From Planctomycetaceae bacterium (lineage in GTDB: Bacteria > Planctomycetota > Planctomycetia > Pirellulales > Pirellulaceae), in NCBI GenBank assembly GCA_947463915.1, contig CANHVO010000022.1, positions 1 to 37,610 on the forward strand: a stretch of DNA of 37,610 nucleotides. Reading direction: 5' to 3'. Positions 26,974-36,337 of this stretch are shown piece after piece. A model generated the notes under the pieces. The model did no database searches. It had not been told where the DNA came from and saw nothing but the letters and a program-made list of their open reading frames with translations. A program made the translations under genes and the position numbers. Numbering within the stretch: position 1 is the first letter of the stretch; the number at the start of each line of letters is the position of its first letter.

Positions 26974-29790
26974 TCAGCGCTGTGCCTTTCCTTTCCTGCG
27001 ATTGACTGAATACGAGCTTACCCCCTCTAGGTCGTATTGATACGCAGCAAACAGTTCCTCTTTTGCAATCCGCTGCTCATTGCGTTGGTCTGTCTGACTC
27101 TCCCGTCCAGCAGCGACAACGGATTCCCCTTCACCGCCTTGCTTCACTTTGTTAATCGCATTAATGACAATCAACGCATCAAGCGGGGAAACCGATCCGT
27201 CAGCGTCTACATCAGGGAAGTGCTTGTCCTGGTTCGCTGCCCCAGAACCATTTACGTGATTGATGATCGCTAGGACGTCCAACGGGCTAACAGAGCCATC
27301 GTCGTCTACATCGAGTGCACTGTTCCAGTTGTGCGTTGATTTCGAGAGGGACTTCTCGAGCCGCACCACCGTGGAGAACCTGTCATACTTTTGCCGTTCC
27401 ATCAGTGCTAACCACAAACTACCGTCGTCCGCGAATTGGATGTCTTGGATCGACTCACCATACTCGGAGAATTCGTAGTCACGGACACCAAGTGGGCCAA
27501 GTTCAGTCAACGGCTTACCGGAGTAGTCCAACGCAACAAGTCGAATCTTTGCCTCGAACAAAGAATTTGTTCCGGCCAGGGCGATAATGCCATGTCGCAG
27601 CGATAGATCGAGGTTATCGAAACTGGCATTGAATTCGATCGGCAAGTTGACGACGCCCGCGGTCCCAAAATTGCTTACAAGCGAACCATCGGTGCCGATT
27701 TTGTAGAGCTGATGTTTTGGTGCGTTGGAATAGCGGTCATAGGTGACAGCGGCAACGAGTCTCCCTTGTTCATCGATTGCGCCGCTTCTCCATGTTGCAG
27801 AGCGGATCACCGCATTTGCGATCCCTTGGTTACCAAAAGAGGTTTTTGGCAGGCCAAAAGCGTCAAGTGCTTTGAAGTGGAGCCCAAAAAGAGGGTCGCG
27901 AAGGTCGCTGTTTTCGAACACCAAAATTGTACCCAACGCATCCTCATGCAGAACGTCGATCAACGTTCCGGTTTTTTCGTAGAGTCGCAATACACCATTG
28001 TTACCAAACCGAACATCTAGATCGCCATTTGCCTTCAATCGGATTGCGACTGCGACCCCTTGGCTAGTTGCTGGGTTCGTTGAATCGTTATAGTTGCCCG
28101 CAACAATCACGACCGAACCGTCGCGAGCCGTTTTCATGAAAATCCCTTCCATTCGATCCGTAGGGACTAACATTCTACCATTGGTGCCAAAGGTGAGATC
28201 CAACGCACCAGACGCAAGCGCTTTCGAGATCCTGACGAAGCTTCCGCCATTGTTATAGTAAAGTTGGGCTACGAAATAGCCACCATCGTTGCTTGGCGAA
28301 TGAACGATGTTGACTTGCGAGTCGTAACTGCCAAAGACACCGTCGACAATCACATCGCCTGCACTATCAAGCGTTGTCGCCTTGCCCAGGAAGAAGTCGC
28401 TGGCGCCATAGGGAGGCCAGCCGGAAACCAGACTCATTTTGCCACCGCTGCGTTGCTGCAGTTGAACCTCCGAAATGGTTTTCGAAGCAACAGTCAGATC
28501 GCGTTGCAGAAATCCGTTCGTGCCCCACGATCGATCGAGGGCTCCATTGCGATCCAATTTCATGATCCATTCATCGTAGATGAAGTTCGCGTTCGAGTTT
28601 GGCTGGATCACCCCTCGCCAGTAAAGATTGCCAAGCGAATCCACATCGGTGATCTGAAATACCCCACGGACCGGCAAGTTGAAGAGTACTTTTCCTCCGT
28701 CGCCAAAGGAGGAGTCGAGCATTCCATTCCTGGTAATCTTGGCCGTGAAAGCAGTGAGAAAATTGGACTGAGGCGTGTTCGTCCAGGACGCTGTAACAAA
28801 GGCCCCCCCTGTTCCATCAAAAACAATCTTTGCGCCACCCGGTTCGTTCGCAACACGAGGAATCTCAACCTCAACAACTCCATTTTGACCGAACGATTGG
28901 TCCGGCTGTAGATTGGGAGAAAACTTTTTTGGGACGGCAAGATATGCAGAAGGAGCAGTCGAAACCGCGTTGGTAACAATAAAGACGGACCCGTCCAACG
29001 GATCAATTTTGGGATAGCTGAAGGACACGTTATCCGTTGAGCGTGTCCCATTGGGGCCGTACTGTAGGTCTCGATCTCCAGTTGACAGCAACTGAATTGC
29101 CACCAATGACTGTACCGAATTGTTGTAAGCAAGACCTGCAATTTTAATCTCACCAGTCCGTGCGACGATTGCATCCAAATTAAACAATCGCGGAAATGCG
29201 ACTGTGCCTTGTGCGCCGAACGCCTGTACAACGCTTCCGTGCGAATCATATTTTGTAAGTTCGCAGTTGAGGTCGAAACTTTGAAGGATGTAGAAGCCAC
29301 CTGACGTGTCGGGCAATATCTTGGAGAGAAATGCAAATCTTTCGTAGCTAAGGCTTAGAAAACCATTGTTTCCAAATGCCGTATTGAGGGTTCCATCAGC
29401 GAGCACGCCGATAAGTTGTCCAGGGCGGAAAGTCTGCGCGGCGTTCATGACGACATAAGTCCCGTCGGCAAGTTGGATCGCGTCGATCGCTGTGGAAACA
29501 AAATTTTTGCTTACGATGCGCGACACGCCTTGTTCCCCAAAACTTGGAACCAATTCGCCCTTGGTGTCCGTTCTCACAACAGACAAGATTGCGCCACTAC
29601 CCGCATTCGAGCTCGCGAAATGCAAAAAACCACCGTTTACCTCAAAGGATTGAAAGGTGTTTTCAGGTGCATTCTTGAGGAAATCATAGCTTGTTCTATA
29701 TATACCTTGATCAGCGAAACCTAAATCCACATCGCCAAATGCCTGGCATAAACGCTGGTCCAAAACTTCTACGTGTAGTTTTCTGTACAT
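26974..29790 (-). CDS. Delta-60-repeat protein with C-terminal dockerin
   Basis: About 938 residues from the ATG at 29790 (a GTG at 29829 would add 13). The opening MYRKLHVEVLDQRL followed by FGDVDLGFADQG matches the planctomycete 'LExLExRxLLA' N-terminal motif of surface proteins. Eleven or twelve delta-60 (DUF5122) repeats follow, each with an FGxxG-type turn (SFGEQG, AFGNNG, SFGQNG, SFGDGG, RFGNNG, NFGTAG), consistent with a beta-propeller-like fold. Near the C-terminus are two Ca-binding-like loops, DVDDDGSVSPLDVLAIINHV and DVDADGSVSPLDALIVINAI, a dockerin type I pair. A short charged tail ends the protein. It is probably exported and attached to a partner; the mechanism is not known. Confidence 0.85.
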   Translation of the reverse strand: MYRKLHVEVLDQRLCQAFGDVDLGFADQGIYRTSYDFLKNAPENTFQSFEVNGGFLHFASSNAGSGAILSVVRTDTKGELVPSFGEQGVSRIVSKNFVSTAIDAIQLADGTYVVMNAAQTFRPGQLIGVLADGTLNTAFGNNGFLSLSYERFAFLSKILPDTSGGFYILQSFDLNCELTKYDSHGSVVQAFGAQGTVAFPRLFNLDAIVARTGEIKIAGLAYNNSVQSLVAIQLLSTGDRDLQYGPNGTRSTDNVSFSYPKIDPLDGSVFIVTNAVSTAPSAYLAVPKKFSPNLQPDQSFGQNGVVEVEIPRVANEPGGAKIVFDGTGGAFVTASWTNTPQSNFLTAFTAKITRNGMLDSSFGDGGKVLFNLPVRGVFQITDVDSLGNLYWRGVIQPNSNANFIYDEWIMKLDRNGALDRSWGTNGFLQRDLTVASKTISEVQLQQRSGGKMSLVSGWPPYGASDFFLGKATTLDSAGDVIVDGVFGSYDSQVNIVHSPSNDGGYFVAQLYYNNGGSFVRISKALASGALDLTFGTNGRMLVPTDRMEGIFMKTARDGSVVIVAGNYNDSTNPATSQGVAVAIRLKANGDLDVRFGNNGVLRLYEKTGTLIDVLHEDALGTILVFENSDLRDPLFGLHFKALDAFGLPKTSFGNQGIANAVIRSATWRSGAIDEQGRLVAAVTYDRYSNAPKHQLYKIGTDGSLVSNFGTAGVVNLPIEFNASFDNLDLSLRHGIIALAGTNSLFEAKIRLVALDYSGKPLTELGPLGVRDYEFSEYGESIQDIQFADDGSLWLALMERQKYDRFSTVVRLEKSLSKSTHNWNSALDVDDDGSVSPLDVLAIINHVNGSGAANQDKHFPDVDADGSVSPLDALIVINAINKVKQGGEGESVVAAGRESQTDQRNEQRIAKEELFAAYQYDLEGVSSYSVNRRKGKAQR

Positions 29791-29898
29791 CTCGGGCCTA
29801 GTACCATTTGAGAACTCACAATGCTTCACAACCTGTTCTATTCTAATTCCCTCGGCTCGTAATTAGTAGAGCGGCTATGGGCTATGGTCGGGGACACT

Positions 29899-29932
29899 CA
29901 GTGTCGCACAATTGTCTCAATTGTTGCCGTGC
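29899..29932 (+). repeat. 34-bp direct repeat, upstream of the delta-60 gene (copy 2)
   Basis: It matches 26922-26955 at 31 of 34 bases. The core CACAATTG-TCT-CAATTGTTG is a palindrome with the TCT loop also seen in the 180-bp repeats. Confidence 0.75.
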
Positions 29933-30098
29933 AAAAATCAATCGCCTCAGAGGGGCTGGGAATCGAAAAGTGGGTAAAGACGACGATTTCATCCATGGTC
30001 GTCGTGGAGTGGATAGCCTGAGAGTCGCGATTGCGTCACAATAGGCAATGAACGCTCACGATGAACTCTGACACTGGTCAAAACAAGTGTGAGCTGCG

Positions 30099-32045
30099 AT
30101 GAGTTCGAATAGATTCGAAAGAAATTCAATCGTGTACGTCTCTGTTTTTTTGCTTTTCCTTTTACTACTTCCTCACACTGCTCGTGGCGAGGACTCCGCT
30201 TCAATTGTAGGTGTCACTGTGGTTCCGCATCACATTGAAGAAAACATGCGGTACCGACGCCCTCGGGATTCGTCGTTGGCGGCTAAAGTTCAAGTGTTTG
30301 TTCAAGGACCAGGTCTTCCAAAAACATTCGCTGGTAAAACCCCAGCTGAGCTTTTGGATTCGGGTGATTGGGCATGGCATGATATGGCTTCGACCGTCAA
30401 GCCCCCTGAAGGCGCAATGACAGTCTGGACCTTCAACGGCAAATCATCCCGGTGGGGAGTTGGGGAATCGTTTAAGGCATTGGCCGAAGGACTTCCAGAG
30501 ACTTCGATCGATATTTCCAAACCACTTCGTTGGATTTCCGCAGCTACCTTTCTATCAAGCGACGGCAACATTCAACCTGACACCATCTGCTTGCACCTAG
30601 CCAACGACACGAACACTCCACTAGCAATTACTGGCTTGCGACTTTGGCTGCCAAAAAGCGGTGCAACTTGGCAAGTTCTATGGCCACACGAAATTATGCC
30701 GGTCGCCAGCGTCGTTCCTGCAATGGACCGAGGATTCGTTAAATTGAACACAGAGAAGTTGCCGCTAACGTATGCTGCGTTGGAGCTAAAGACAAGCGAA
30801 GGCTCCCTGTGGACGCATTTGCGGATTAAGCGAGAGACGTTCGACATAAGCGGAGGTTGGGTAAACGACACGCTTACGCAGGAACCCTTCCTGAAGCTGC
30901 TCAATCATTTGCATGTGAATACGGGACAAATCGATCACATCAGCGGATATACCGATAACCGAGCTCTTTATGATCGCTACCCGATCAAGTTGTTCAACCG
31001 CTTATGGCCACTCGAAAAATGGGATACTGACGAATGGCTTCCGAAAATTCACGCTGTCGAGTTTATAGGTGAGCCACAATTTGGCGGCGGCAAACCCATG
31101 CCGCCCCAAGAGGTCTTTGACAAGTTACTGCCGTACCGAATCAGTCGTTTACCAACATCCGTGACCCTTAGTGAGGAACGCACTTGGCGATGGTATGCGG
31201 GTCTATCCGATTACCCTCATTACGATGCCTATAGGGTTGTCGCTCCAGCGGCCGATGCATGGCAAGAATATGATCGCTGGGGGGGAGAGCATATCCGTTG
31301 GGGAGCGCCGCTAGAAACAATCGGCGATATGTGTCGTTCGCTTCGTGAACTGAATCGACCGGTGCCGTGTGCTTATTGGTCTCAGGGGCCTCACGACGGC
31401 TGGGGTCGTGGATTTTTCGGGGGTGGACGAGCCCGTCGCTCACCGACATCTGATGAACTTCGATCTCAGGCGATGCATGCGCTTTCCAGCCGCATCACTT
31501 CGCTCTATTGGTTCAACTTGAGCCTCAAGTCACTATTGAAGTTCCCTGATACTTGGGAGCCGATCCAACGGATAGGCAGAGAGATCCGAATGCTGGAACC
31601 CTTTCTACTGGAAGGCGATGCCTACCATTTTGAACGCCTCTTGAAGGAGGATGGTAGGCCGGATTGGGATTTGGGATCGATTGCCTCTCCCTCCGCAGCC
31701 GTCCTGTTTGCGAATGATACGGCTTACATCGCTGACACAAAGGAATCCGTTTTCAAGTTCGGGCCCCCGCGCCACGCGGAGTTTTCCTTTAAGCTACCTC
31801 CCTGGCTGAGGAAACCGACTCAGGTCTTTCGTATGGATGCAAATGGTGTTTACGAGATTGAGTGGTCAATGCTCAATGAACATGTAACCATCAAGGACAC
31901 TCGTACACTGGACGCTATATACATTGTTGCCAAAGAGGATGCAGTCCGAACCGGTATCCTCCAGCGTCAACAGATTGCGATCGATCACGAGGCGCTTAAT
32001 TCTGTCGACATCCGCCAATTTGATACCCAGAAATCCAACCGTTAG
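30099..32045 (+). CDS. Secreted protein of unknown function, possibly glycosidase-like
   Basis: A 648-residue protein with a signal peptide (hydrophobic segment about 12-27, cleavage near ARG at 30). I do not recognise the family with certainty. The first 240 residues look beta-rich. The middle (about 255-530) is rich in Trp, Tyr and acidic residues, alternates helices and strands, and has stretches such as EFIGEPQFGG and YWSQGPHDGWGRG, which would suit a glycoside-hydrolase-like TIM barrel. A beta-rich C-terminal part follows. No catalytic pair can be named safely. The ATG at 30099 is the best start. It ends 13 bases before the converging PDZ gene. Confidence 0.6.
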   Translation: MSSNRFERNSIVYVSVFLLFLLLLPHTARGEDSASIVGVTVVPHHIEENMRYRRPRDSSLAAKVQVFVQGPGLPKTFAGKTPAELLDSGDWAWHDMASTVKPPEGAMTVWTFNGKSSRWGVGESFKALAEGLPETSIDISKPLRWISAATFLSSDGNIQPDTICLHLANDTNTPLAITGLRLWLPKSGATWQVLWPHEIMPVASVVPAMDRGFVKLNTEKLPLTYAALELKTSEGSLWTHLRIKRETFDISGGWVNDTLTQEPFLKLLNHLHVNTGQIDHISGYTDNRALYDRYPIKLFNRLWPLEKWDTDEWLPKIHAVEFIGEPQFGGGKPMPPQEVFDKLLPYRISRLPTSVTLSEERTWRWYAGLSDYPHYDAYRVVAPAADAWQEYDRWGGEHIRWGAPLETIGDMCRSLRELNRPVPCAYWSQGPHDGWGRGFFGGGRARRSPTSDELRSQAMHALSSRITSLYWFNLSLKSLLKFPDTWEPIQRIGREIRMLEPFLLEGDAYHFERLLKEDGRPDWDLGSIASPSAAVLFANDTAYIADTKESVFKFGPPRHAEFSFKLPPWLRKPTQVFRMDANGVYEIEWSMLNEHVTIKDTRTLDAIYIVAKEDAVRTGILQRQQIAIDHEALNSVDIRQFDTQKSNR

Positions 32046-32058
32046 ATTTTGTTGCCGT

Positions 32059-33261
32059 CTATTGTGAAACGCTTGTCAAGAATTCTCTTGCAATGGGCAG
32101 TCGCATTCCACCGTAATAATTGAGTCGAGCCCTCCAATTTTGAATCTGGTCGAAACGAGCTTGCTGGCCAGTCACGGCCTCGATCATTCGCTGAACAAAG
32201 AGGTCCGGGCTATTTCCGGCACGATCGTAAAAAGCGGTACTTGCCAGAAGCTCAGCCTTCATTTCGCTGATGTTCATCGTACCTGTTGCCATTTGATTCG
32301 ACCATGCTTGGGATTCGCTCAGCGACGGATCTCGCCCCAGGTATTGCCGAAATGCCTGAACCATCTTTGTCATGTCGGGCGGGTAGTACGAAACTGTGTT
32401 AAAACCACCTCCGTTGTACAAAGCCGGACCTTGAAGACGAAGATTATACGCGACCTGCGTTCCAGGGGTCGGAGCAGCGATATCCTGAGTGGCGAAGGCC
32501 ACAACCGATCGATTGGCATCGTAAAGTGTCGCGACCAGTCGATATCGGTCCAACGGGCTAACATACTGCGGGTCATACCGAATACTATAGTTAAATGGGC
32601 CATTGCCCCAGGCTTGCCGGACGTCGCTGCCTCCACCAACTTGCATAAAGGGTCGCGAGGCGTTCTGCAACTCCACTTTCAACATGCCGTAGCCTAAATT
32701 GAGCACCCCTCGATCGAAGCTAACTTCGCCAGAGACAGCGGACACCATCTGAGGTGCTTGCGCAATCACAAGGTCCAAGCTCTTGAGCTGACGTGTGAAC
32801 GCATCGAAAACGACCAGACGAGCGCGACCGTATGCATCGACTCGTCGACTGATCTCATAGACTAAATCGACGGCCCTGCCATTGACGTATCCAACTTGAT
32901 AACCAGCAACGGAAACCACGACATCACCTGCTTTCAAGCCCGAGTTCGCTGCTATACCTCCTGGCACTACTTGCTGGACCAAAACACCGTTTGGTGTATT
33001 TGTCAGATACGCGCCTAATTGCCAATTCTGCGAAGTTGGCGCAATAGGCTGGATCGCGCTGGGGCTGCCAGTCCACTGCGGTAGCTGCATGATCCCTCCA
33101 GCATAGTAGTTTCCCCATTCGCTTCCGTAGCCAACGTTAGGAGCATAGCTTGTGCTAAAGCCATATTGCGCCTGGAGCGTACCTCCATGTGCCAGAGAAC
33201 ATACAATTGCGAAAACAACCCAAACAACGTTTCGTCGCATGCAGCGGAATTGAAACAACAT
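32059..33261 (-). CDS. Secreted PDZ and DUF4214 protein
   Basis: About 400 residues starting at the ATG at 33261, which is preceded by a near-perfect AAGGAGGA at nine bases. The longer frame upstream is thus not used. A signal peptide (to about QAQ near residue 32) is followed by a short Gly/Tyr-rich stretch and a PDZ domain (about 70-165, GVLVQQVVPGGIAANSGLKAGDVVVSV). A beta-rich middle part is followed by a DUF4214-like C-terminal region (about 300-395, YYPPDMTKMVQAFRQYLGRDPS and ATGTMNISEMKAELLAS). DUF4214 is often found in exported and envelope-attached proteins. The PstS-like gene lies upstream in the same direction. Confidence 0.78.
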   Translation of the reverse strand: MLFQFRCMRRNVVWVVFAIVCSLAHGGTLQAQYGFSTSYAPNVGYGSEWGNYYAGGIMQLPQWTGSPSAIQPIAPTSQNWQLGAYLTNTPNGVLVQQVVPGGIAANSGLKAGDVVVSVAGYQVGYVNGRAVDLVYEISRRVDAYGRARLVVFDAFTRQLKSLDLVIAQAPQMVSAVSGEVSFDRGVLNLGYGMLKVELQNASRPFMQVGGGSDVRQAWGNGPFNYSIRYDPQYVSPLDRYRLVATLYDANRSVVAFATQDIAAPTPGTQVAYNLRLQGPALYNGGGFNTVSYYPPDMTKMVQAFRQYLGRDPSLSESQAWSNQMATGTMNISEMKAELLASTAFYDRAGNSPDLFVQRMIEAVTGQQARFDQIQNWRARLNYYGGMRLPIAREFLTSVSQ

Positions 33262-33270
33262 CGTGACGCA

Positions 33271-33278
33271 TCCTCCTT
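33271..33278 (-). promoter_or_regulatory. Ribosome binding site fixing the PDZ-DUF4214 start
   Basis: AAGGAGGA on the minus strand, nine bases before the ATG at 33261. It decides between this start and a longer in-frame extension to 33339. Confidence 0.8.
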
Positions 33279-33374
33279 GAAAGTGTGGAGCTAAGTAGCA
33301 GTATCTTGTAGGGAAATCGAGGAATGTTTCTAGGACCACGGAACTAGATGGTTACCAAGACTCGGTACGAGTCT

Positions 33375-34478
33375 TTATCGAAGTTGCTGACCAAAAAGTT
33401 CGGTCAACTGGTGATAAACAAAACCGGGATCCAACGGAAAAAAGCCCGATTTCATAACCACATTTTGCCCATCACGGCTTAGCACGTAACGCAAAATAGA
33501 CTCGCGAAGCTTTCCATCTTTGGTGAGCTGATCTTTGTCCAGCACCAGCATCAAGGGACGAACAATTGGATACTTACCTGCCAGAACGTTGATTTCGCTA
33601 GCCTGAACCAGTTCCCCTTGGACCATTAACGGCACTCGGCGAACATCTGGGTGCTCAAAGTTGATGTCGGCAAAGCCTACTCCTTTGATGTCTTTGCTTA
33701 TCGCTACGCAAATATCGGTGTTCGAATTGCATGGAACGAGTGACGATGTCAGTTCTGAGCCACCTAGAAGCACGCGAGAAATGAACACTCGAGATCCACT
33801 GTTGGCCTCGCGTTCGTAAACTGCAATTGGTTCATTCGAAAGCAACCCCTGCACTCCCAAATCACCCCAGACTCTCGCTCTCGGTTTTCCCTCTTTGTCG
33901 GCTGCAAAAATTGCTTTGACGGTGTCCGGGGAGATGCTAACCAGTGGGTTACTGCGGTGAACAAAGAGTGCCATCGCCTCCATTCCTACAGTGATTGCGA
34001 TTGGCTCTTTGCATTTTCCTGCTTGCAACAGCTCCTGGTCTTTTGCATCCACTGGCCGGCTCACCCCTGCTATGATCGTAGGATCTTCGCTGAGCAATCT
34101 CAGCGCCACTTCAGATCCCTCGGCTGTCCCAGTCACATCCAATCCAGGATGAAATTGCTTGAAGTTTTGTGCCCACTGGTGCCCCAAGTCGCTCATCGTT
34201 TTCGATCCGCTCAACTTGGCTTGACCGCTTAGTTTTTCGGCTGGTCGGTAGGGGGGCAGTTGCTCCAGCATCTGCATCATCTGAAATTGCTGCTGCCGCT
34301 GCGTCTCGGGCGCCACTGCCTGGGGCATGGTTGCAGGTGAGTTTGTTGTTGGGTTCGCCCCCGAGACCGCCTGGTTCGACAAAGCCCTCTCAGTTGGCGA
34401 CTGCGATCGAACTTTGCTTGTGTTGCAAACAAGAATCGTCGCCAAAATCAAGAAACAAACTCTTCCACTTCGAAACAT
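33375..34478 (-). CDS. PstS-like phosphate-type substrate-binding protein
   Basis: About 367 residues. A signal peptide (to about residue 26) precedes a Gln/Met/Pro-rich linker (about 30-80). The binding domain of the PstS/PBP-like-2 type follows (about 85-365). It shows LSGSKTMSDLGHQW, VDAKDQELLQAGK and IAITVGMEAMALFVHRSNPL, then the family pattern EREANSGSRVFISRVLLGG and a C-terminal YVLSRDGQNVVMKSGFFPL. The ligand cannot be read from the sequence; phosphate is the family default. The ATG at 34478 has GGAG seven bases upstream, better than the TTG just before it. No pstC, pstA or pstB is adjacent. It shares direction with the PDZ-DUF4214 gene 113 bases downstream. Confidence 0.82.
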   Translation of the reverse strand: MFRSGRVCFLILATILVCNTSKVRSQSPTERALSNQAVSGANPTTNSPATMPQAVAPETQRQQQFQMMQMLEQLPPYRPAEKLSGQAKLSGSKTMSDLGHQWAQNFKQFHPGLDVTGTAEGSEVALRLLSEDPTIIAGVSRPVDAKDQELLQAGKCKEPIAITVGMEAMALFVHRSNPLVSISPDTVKAIFAADKEGKPRARVWGDLGVQGLLSNEPIAVYEREANSGSRVFISRVLLGGSELTSSLVPCNSNTDICVAISKDIKGVGFADINFEHPDVRRVPLMVQGELVQASEINVLAGKYPIVRPLMLVLDKDQLTKDGKLRESILRYVLSRDGQNVVMKSGFFPLDPGFVYHQLTELFGQQLR

Positions 34479-34709
34479 CAAACTACTCCGTTATCTCGAT
34501 GAAAATTCTCGTCGCCATTCAGGATCTACGATCATAAGTGATTTTTGATGAAAGGATTGTATCGGCCAGTCCGCTGACGCGGTAGCTCCCCGGGAGAAGT
34601 GCAGCAACGCGAGTTGGAGTTGTGATATTGGCATGCCCGGAGGGCGGAACATCTCTGCCAGCGGCGTGAGCCGCCGTAAGCCACCGGTCTAAGGTAATCA
34701 TCGGTGTTT

Positions 34710-34763
34710 GAGCCCGGGGTGCGACACATCTTGCATGATTCGATGTGCCGCCCACCGGGCTAT
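34710..34763. repeat. Imperfect hairpin, GAGCCCGG...CCGGGCT
   Basis: AGCCCGG...CACATC pairs with GATGTG...CCGGGCT around a short loop. The flanking CCACCGGT (34681-34688) recurs inverted at 34857-34864. The 34479-35143 gap has several nested palindromes and no convincing gene. Confidence 0.55.
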
Positions 34764-34800
34764 TCAACGCACTGCCACCCGGCCGCTTGTATGCAATTGT

Positions 34801-34839
34801 CGCGGAGCGACGAGCGACATTGTCGCCCTACGCTCCGCG
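34801..34839. repeat. Nested inverted repeat with GTAG-type end
   Basis: CGCGGAGCG (34801-34809) pairs perfectly with CGCTCCGCG (34831-34839). Within the loop GCGACA and TGTCGC form an inner stem, and on the minus strand the inner stem is preceded by GTAG. Confidence 0.6.
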
Positions 34840-34919
34840 TAGGTAGCGTGCGACAAACCGGTGGCTTATGCCCTCATCTTTAACCCCATTTCCAGTGCTG
34901 CTTCGCCGCTATTCGCGGC

Positions 34920-34984
34920 TTTTGTTCGTGATTTCGTGCTCGTGCTCAGTCGGATGACGGTGCTCGTGCTCGTGCTCGACTGCA
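34920..34984 (+). repeat. CGTRCT-hexamer dispersed repeat, copy 3
   Basis: The first 31 bases are identical to 7440-7470. It contains five GTGCTC units and ends in a CTCGACTGCAGCT stretch that also corresponds to the end of copy 2. Confidence 0.6.
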
Positions 34985-35143
34985 GCTGATTCCGTCCTTC
35001 GGCATTGCCGGGTTCAATCGTGTCGGACGTATTCGCAGGCGAAAGGCTATTCTTCGTTAGTTGGCTACGCCCGTGAGTCACACTCAGTTAGAATAGAGGC
35101 GTGCTTGACTTGGTTCGAAATGCAAAAACCTCGAGAAATATGT

Positions 35144-36322
35144 ATGCTTCGTTTTTCTGTACTCCTGTTTATCATTTTTGGCACCCACCTGACGACATCG
35201 GCGCAGGATGCGGCGAAAGCGACAACCGTTTACGACCAATGGACTCAGGGGATTAGTCGAGATCCAAAGTTTTTTCCTCTCGCCGTTTGGTTACAGAGTC
35301 CTCGCAACGCGAAGCGTTATAAGCAAGCGGGCATCAACCTCTATGTCGGATTGTGGAATGGCCCCACAGAGCAGCAGTTAGTTGACCTAAAGCGAGCTCA
35401 GATGCCAGTCGTGTGCACGCAAAATGAAACAGGAATGAGATCTTCCAATGCAGACATCATTGTTGCCTGGATGCACGGTGACGAGCCCGATAACGCGCAG
35501 TCGCTCAAGTCAGGCGGCTACGGACCACCTATCGATCCAAGCGTCATAGTAAAAGATTATCAGAAGATTCGCGAGCAAGACCCGACGCGACCAGTTCTAT
35601 TAAACCTCGGGCAGGGGGTCGCTTATGACAACTACGTTGGTCGTGGAGTTCGACGAAATCATCCAGAGGATTACCCTTTGTACATCAAGGGTAGCGACAT
35701 TGTCTCCTTCGACATTTATCCCGCAGTGCATGACAAACAGGAAGTTGCTGGCAAGCTTGAGTTCGTTCCTCGAGGTGTTGAGCGACTCAGACAATGGTCA
35801 AATGACGAGAAGATCGTTTGGAACTGTATTGAATGCAGTCGCATAAGCAACACCGCGGTGAAACCCACGCCGCAGCAGATTCGCTCTGAAGTGTGGATGT
35901 CTTTGATCAAGGGATCACGCGGCATTATCTACTTCGTGCATCAATTCGAACCGAACTTTAAGGAAGCTTCCGTGCTGGATGATCCGGAACTTCTGGAGGC
36001 AGTCACGCGGTTGAACCGCCAGATTACAGAACTCGCGCCCGTGCTCAATTCTCCGAGCCTTTTGAATGCAGTAGCCATTGAATCGGATTCGGAAAAACCA
36101 CCTCTCGATGTCATGTGTAAACGCTACGGCAATTCGCTATACGTATTTGTTGCCAACGCGAGGCCAGAGAAATCTGTTGCAAAGTTGCGGCTCTTGAATC
36201 CAAGTTCGGCGTCAACTCAGGCCCGCGAAATCGAAAACGGAAGCGAGGTGATGATTCGCGACTCAATCATCAATGTGGAAATGGCAGGTTACGGGATTGT
36301 TTTGTATCGCATCGATGGTTGA
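35144..36322 (+). CDS. Secreted protein, TIM-barrel-like, unknown function
   Basis: About 392 residues from the ATG at 35144, which places a clean signal peptide at the start (MLRFSVLLFIIFG, cleavage near TSA at residue 20). An in-frame ATG at 35120 and a TTG at 35105 are less likely. The mature part reads like a (beta/alpha)8 barrel of a glycosidase-like enzyme: PLAVWLQ, INLYVGLW, PVVCTQNE, IVAWMHGDEPDN, RPVLLNLGQG, DIVSFDIYPAVH, KIVWNCIECSR and GSRGIIYFVHQF mark successive strands. The GDEPDN and ECSR segments put acidic residues where catalytic ones would be. A small beta domain closes the protein. The family and substrate are not known. Confidence 0.7.
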   Translation: MLRFSVLLFIIFGTHLTTSAQDAAKATTVYDQWTQGISRDPKFFPLAVWLQSPRNAKRYKQAGINLYVGLWNGPTEQQLVDLKRAQMPVVCTQNETGMRSSNADIIVAWMHGDEPDNAQSLKSGGYGPPIDPSVIVKDYQKIREQDPTRPVLLNLGQGVAYDNYVGRGVRRNHPEDYPLYIKGSDIVSFDIYPAVHDKQEVAGKLEFVPRGVERLRQWSNDEKIVWNCIECSRISNTAVKPTPQQIRSEVWMSLIKGSRGIIYFVHQFEPNFKEASVLDDPELLEAVTRLNRQITELAPVLNSPSLLNAVAIESDSEKPPLDVMCKRYGNSLYVFVANARPEKSVAKLRLLNPSSASTQAREIENGSEVMIRDSIINVEMAGYGIVLYRIDG

Positions 36323-36337
36323 CGAGTTGGGCTGTGG

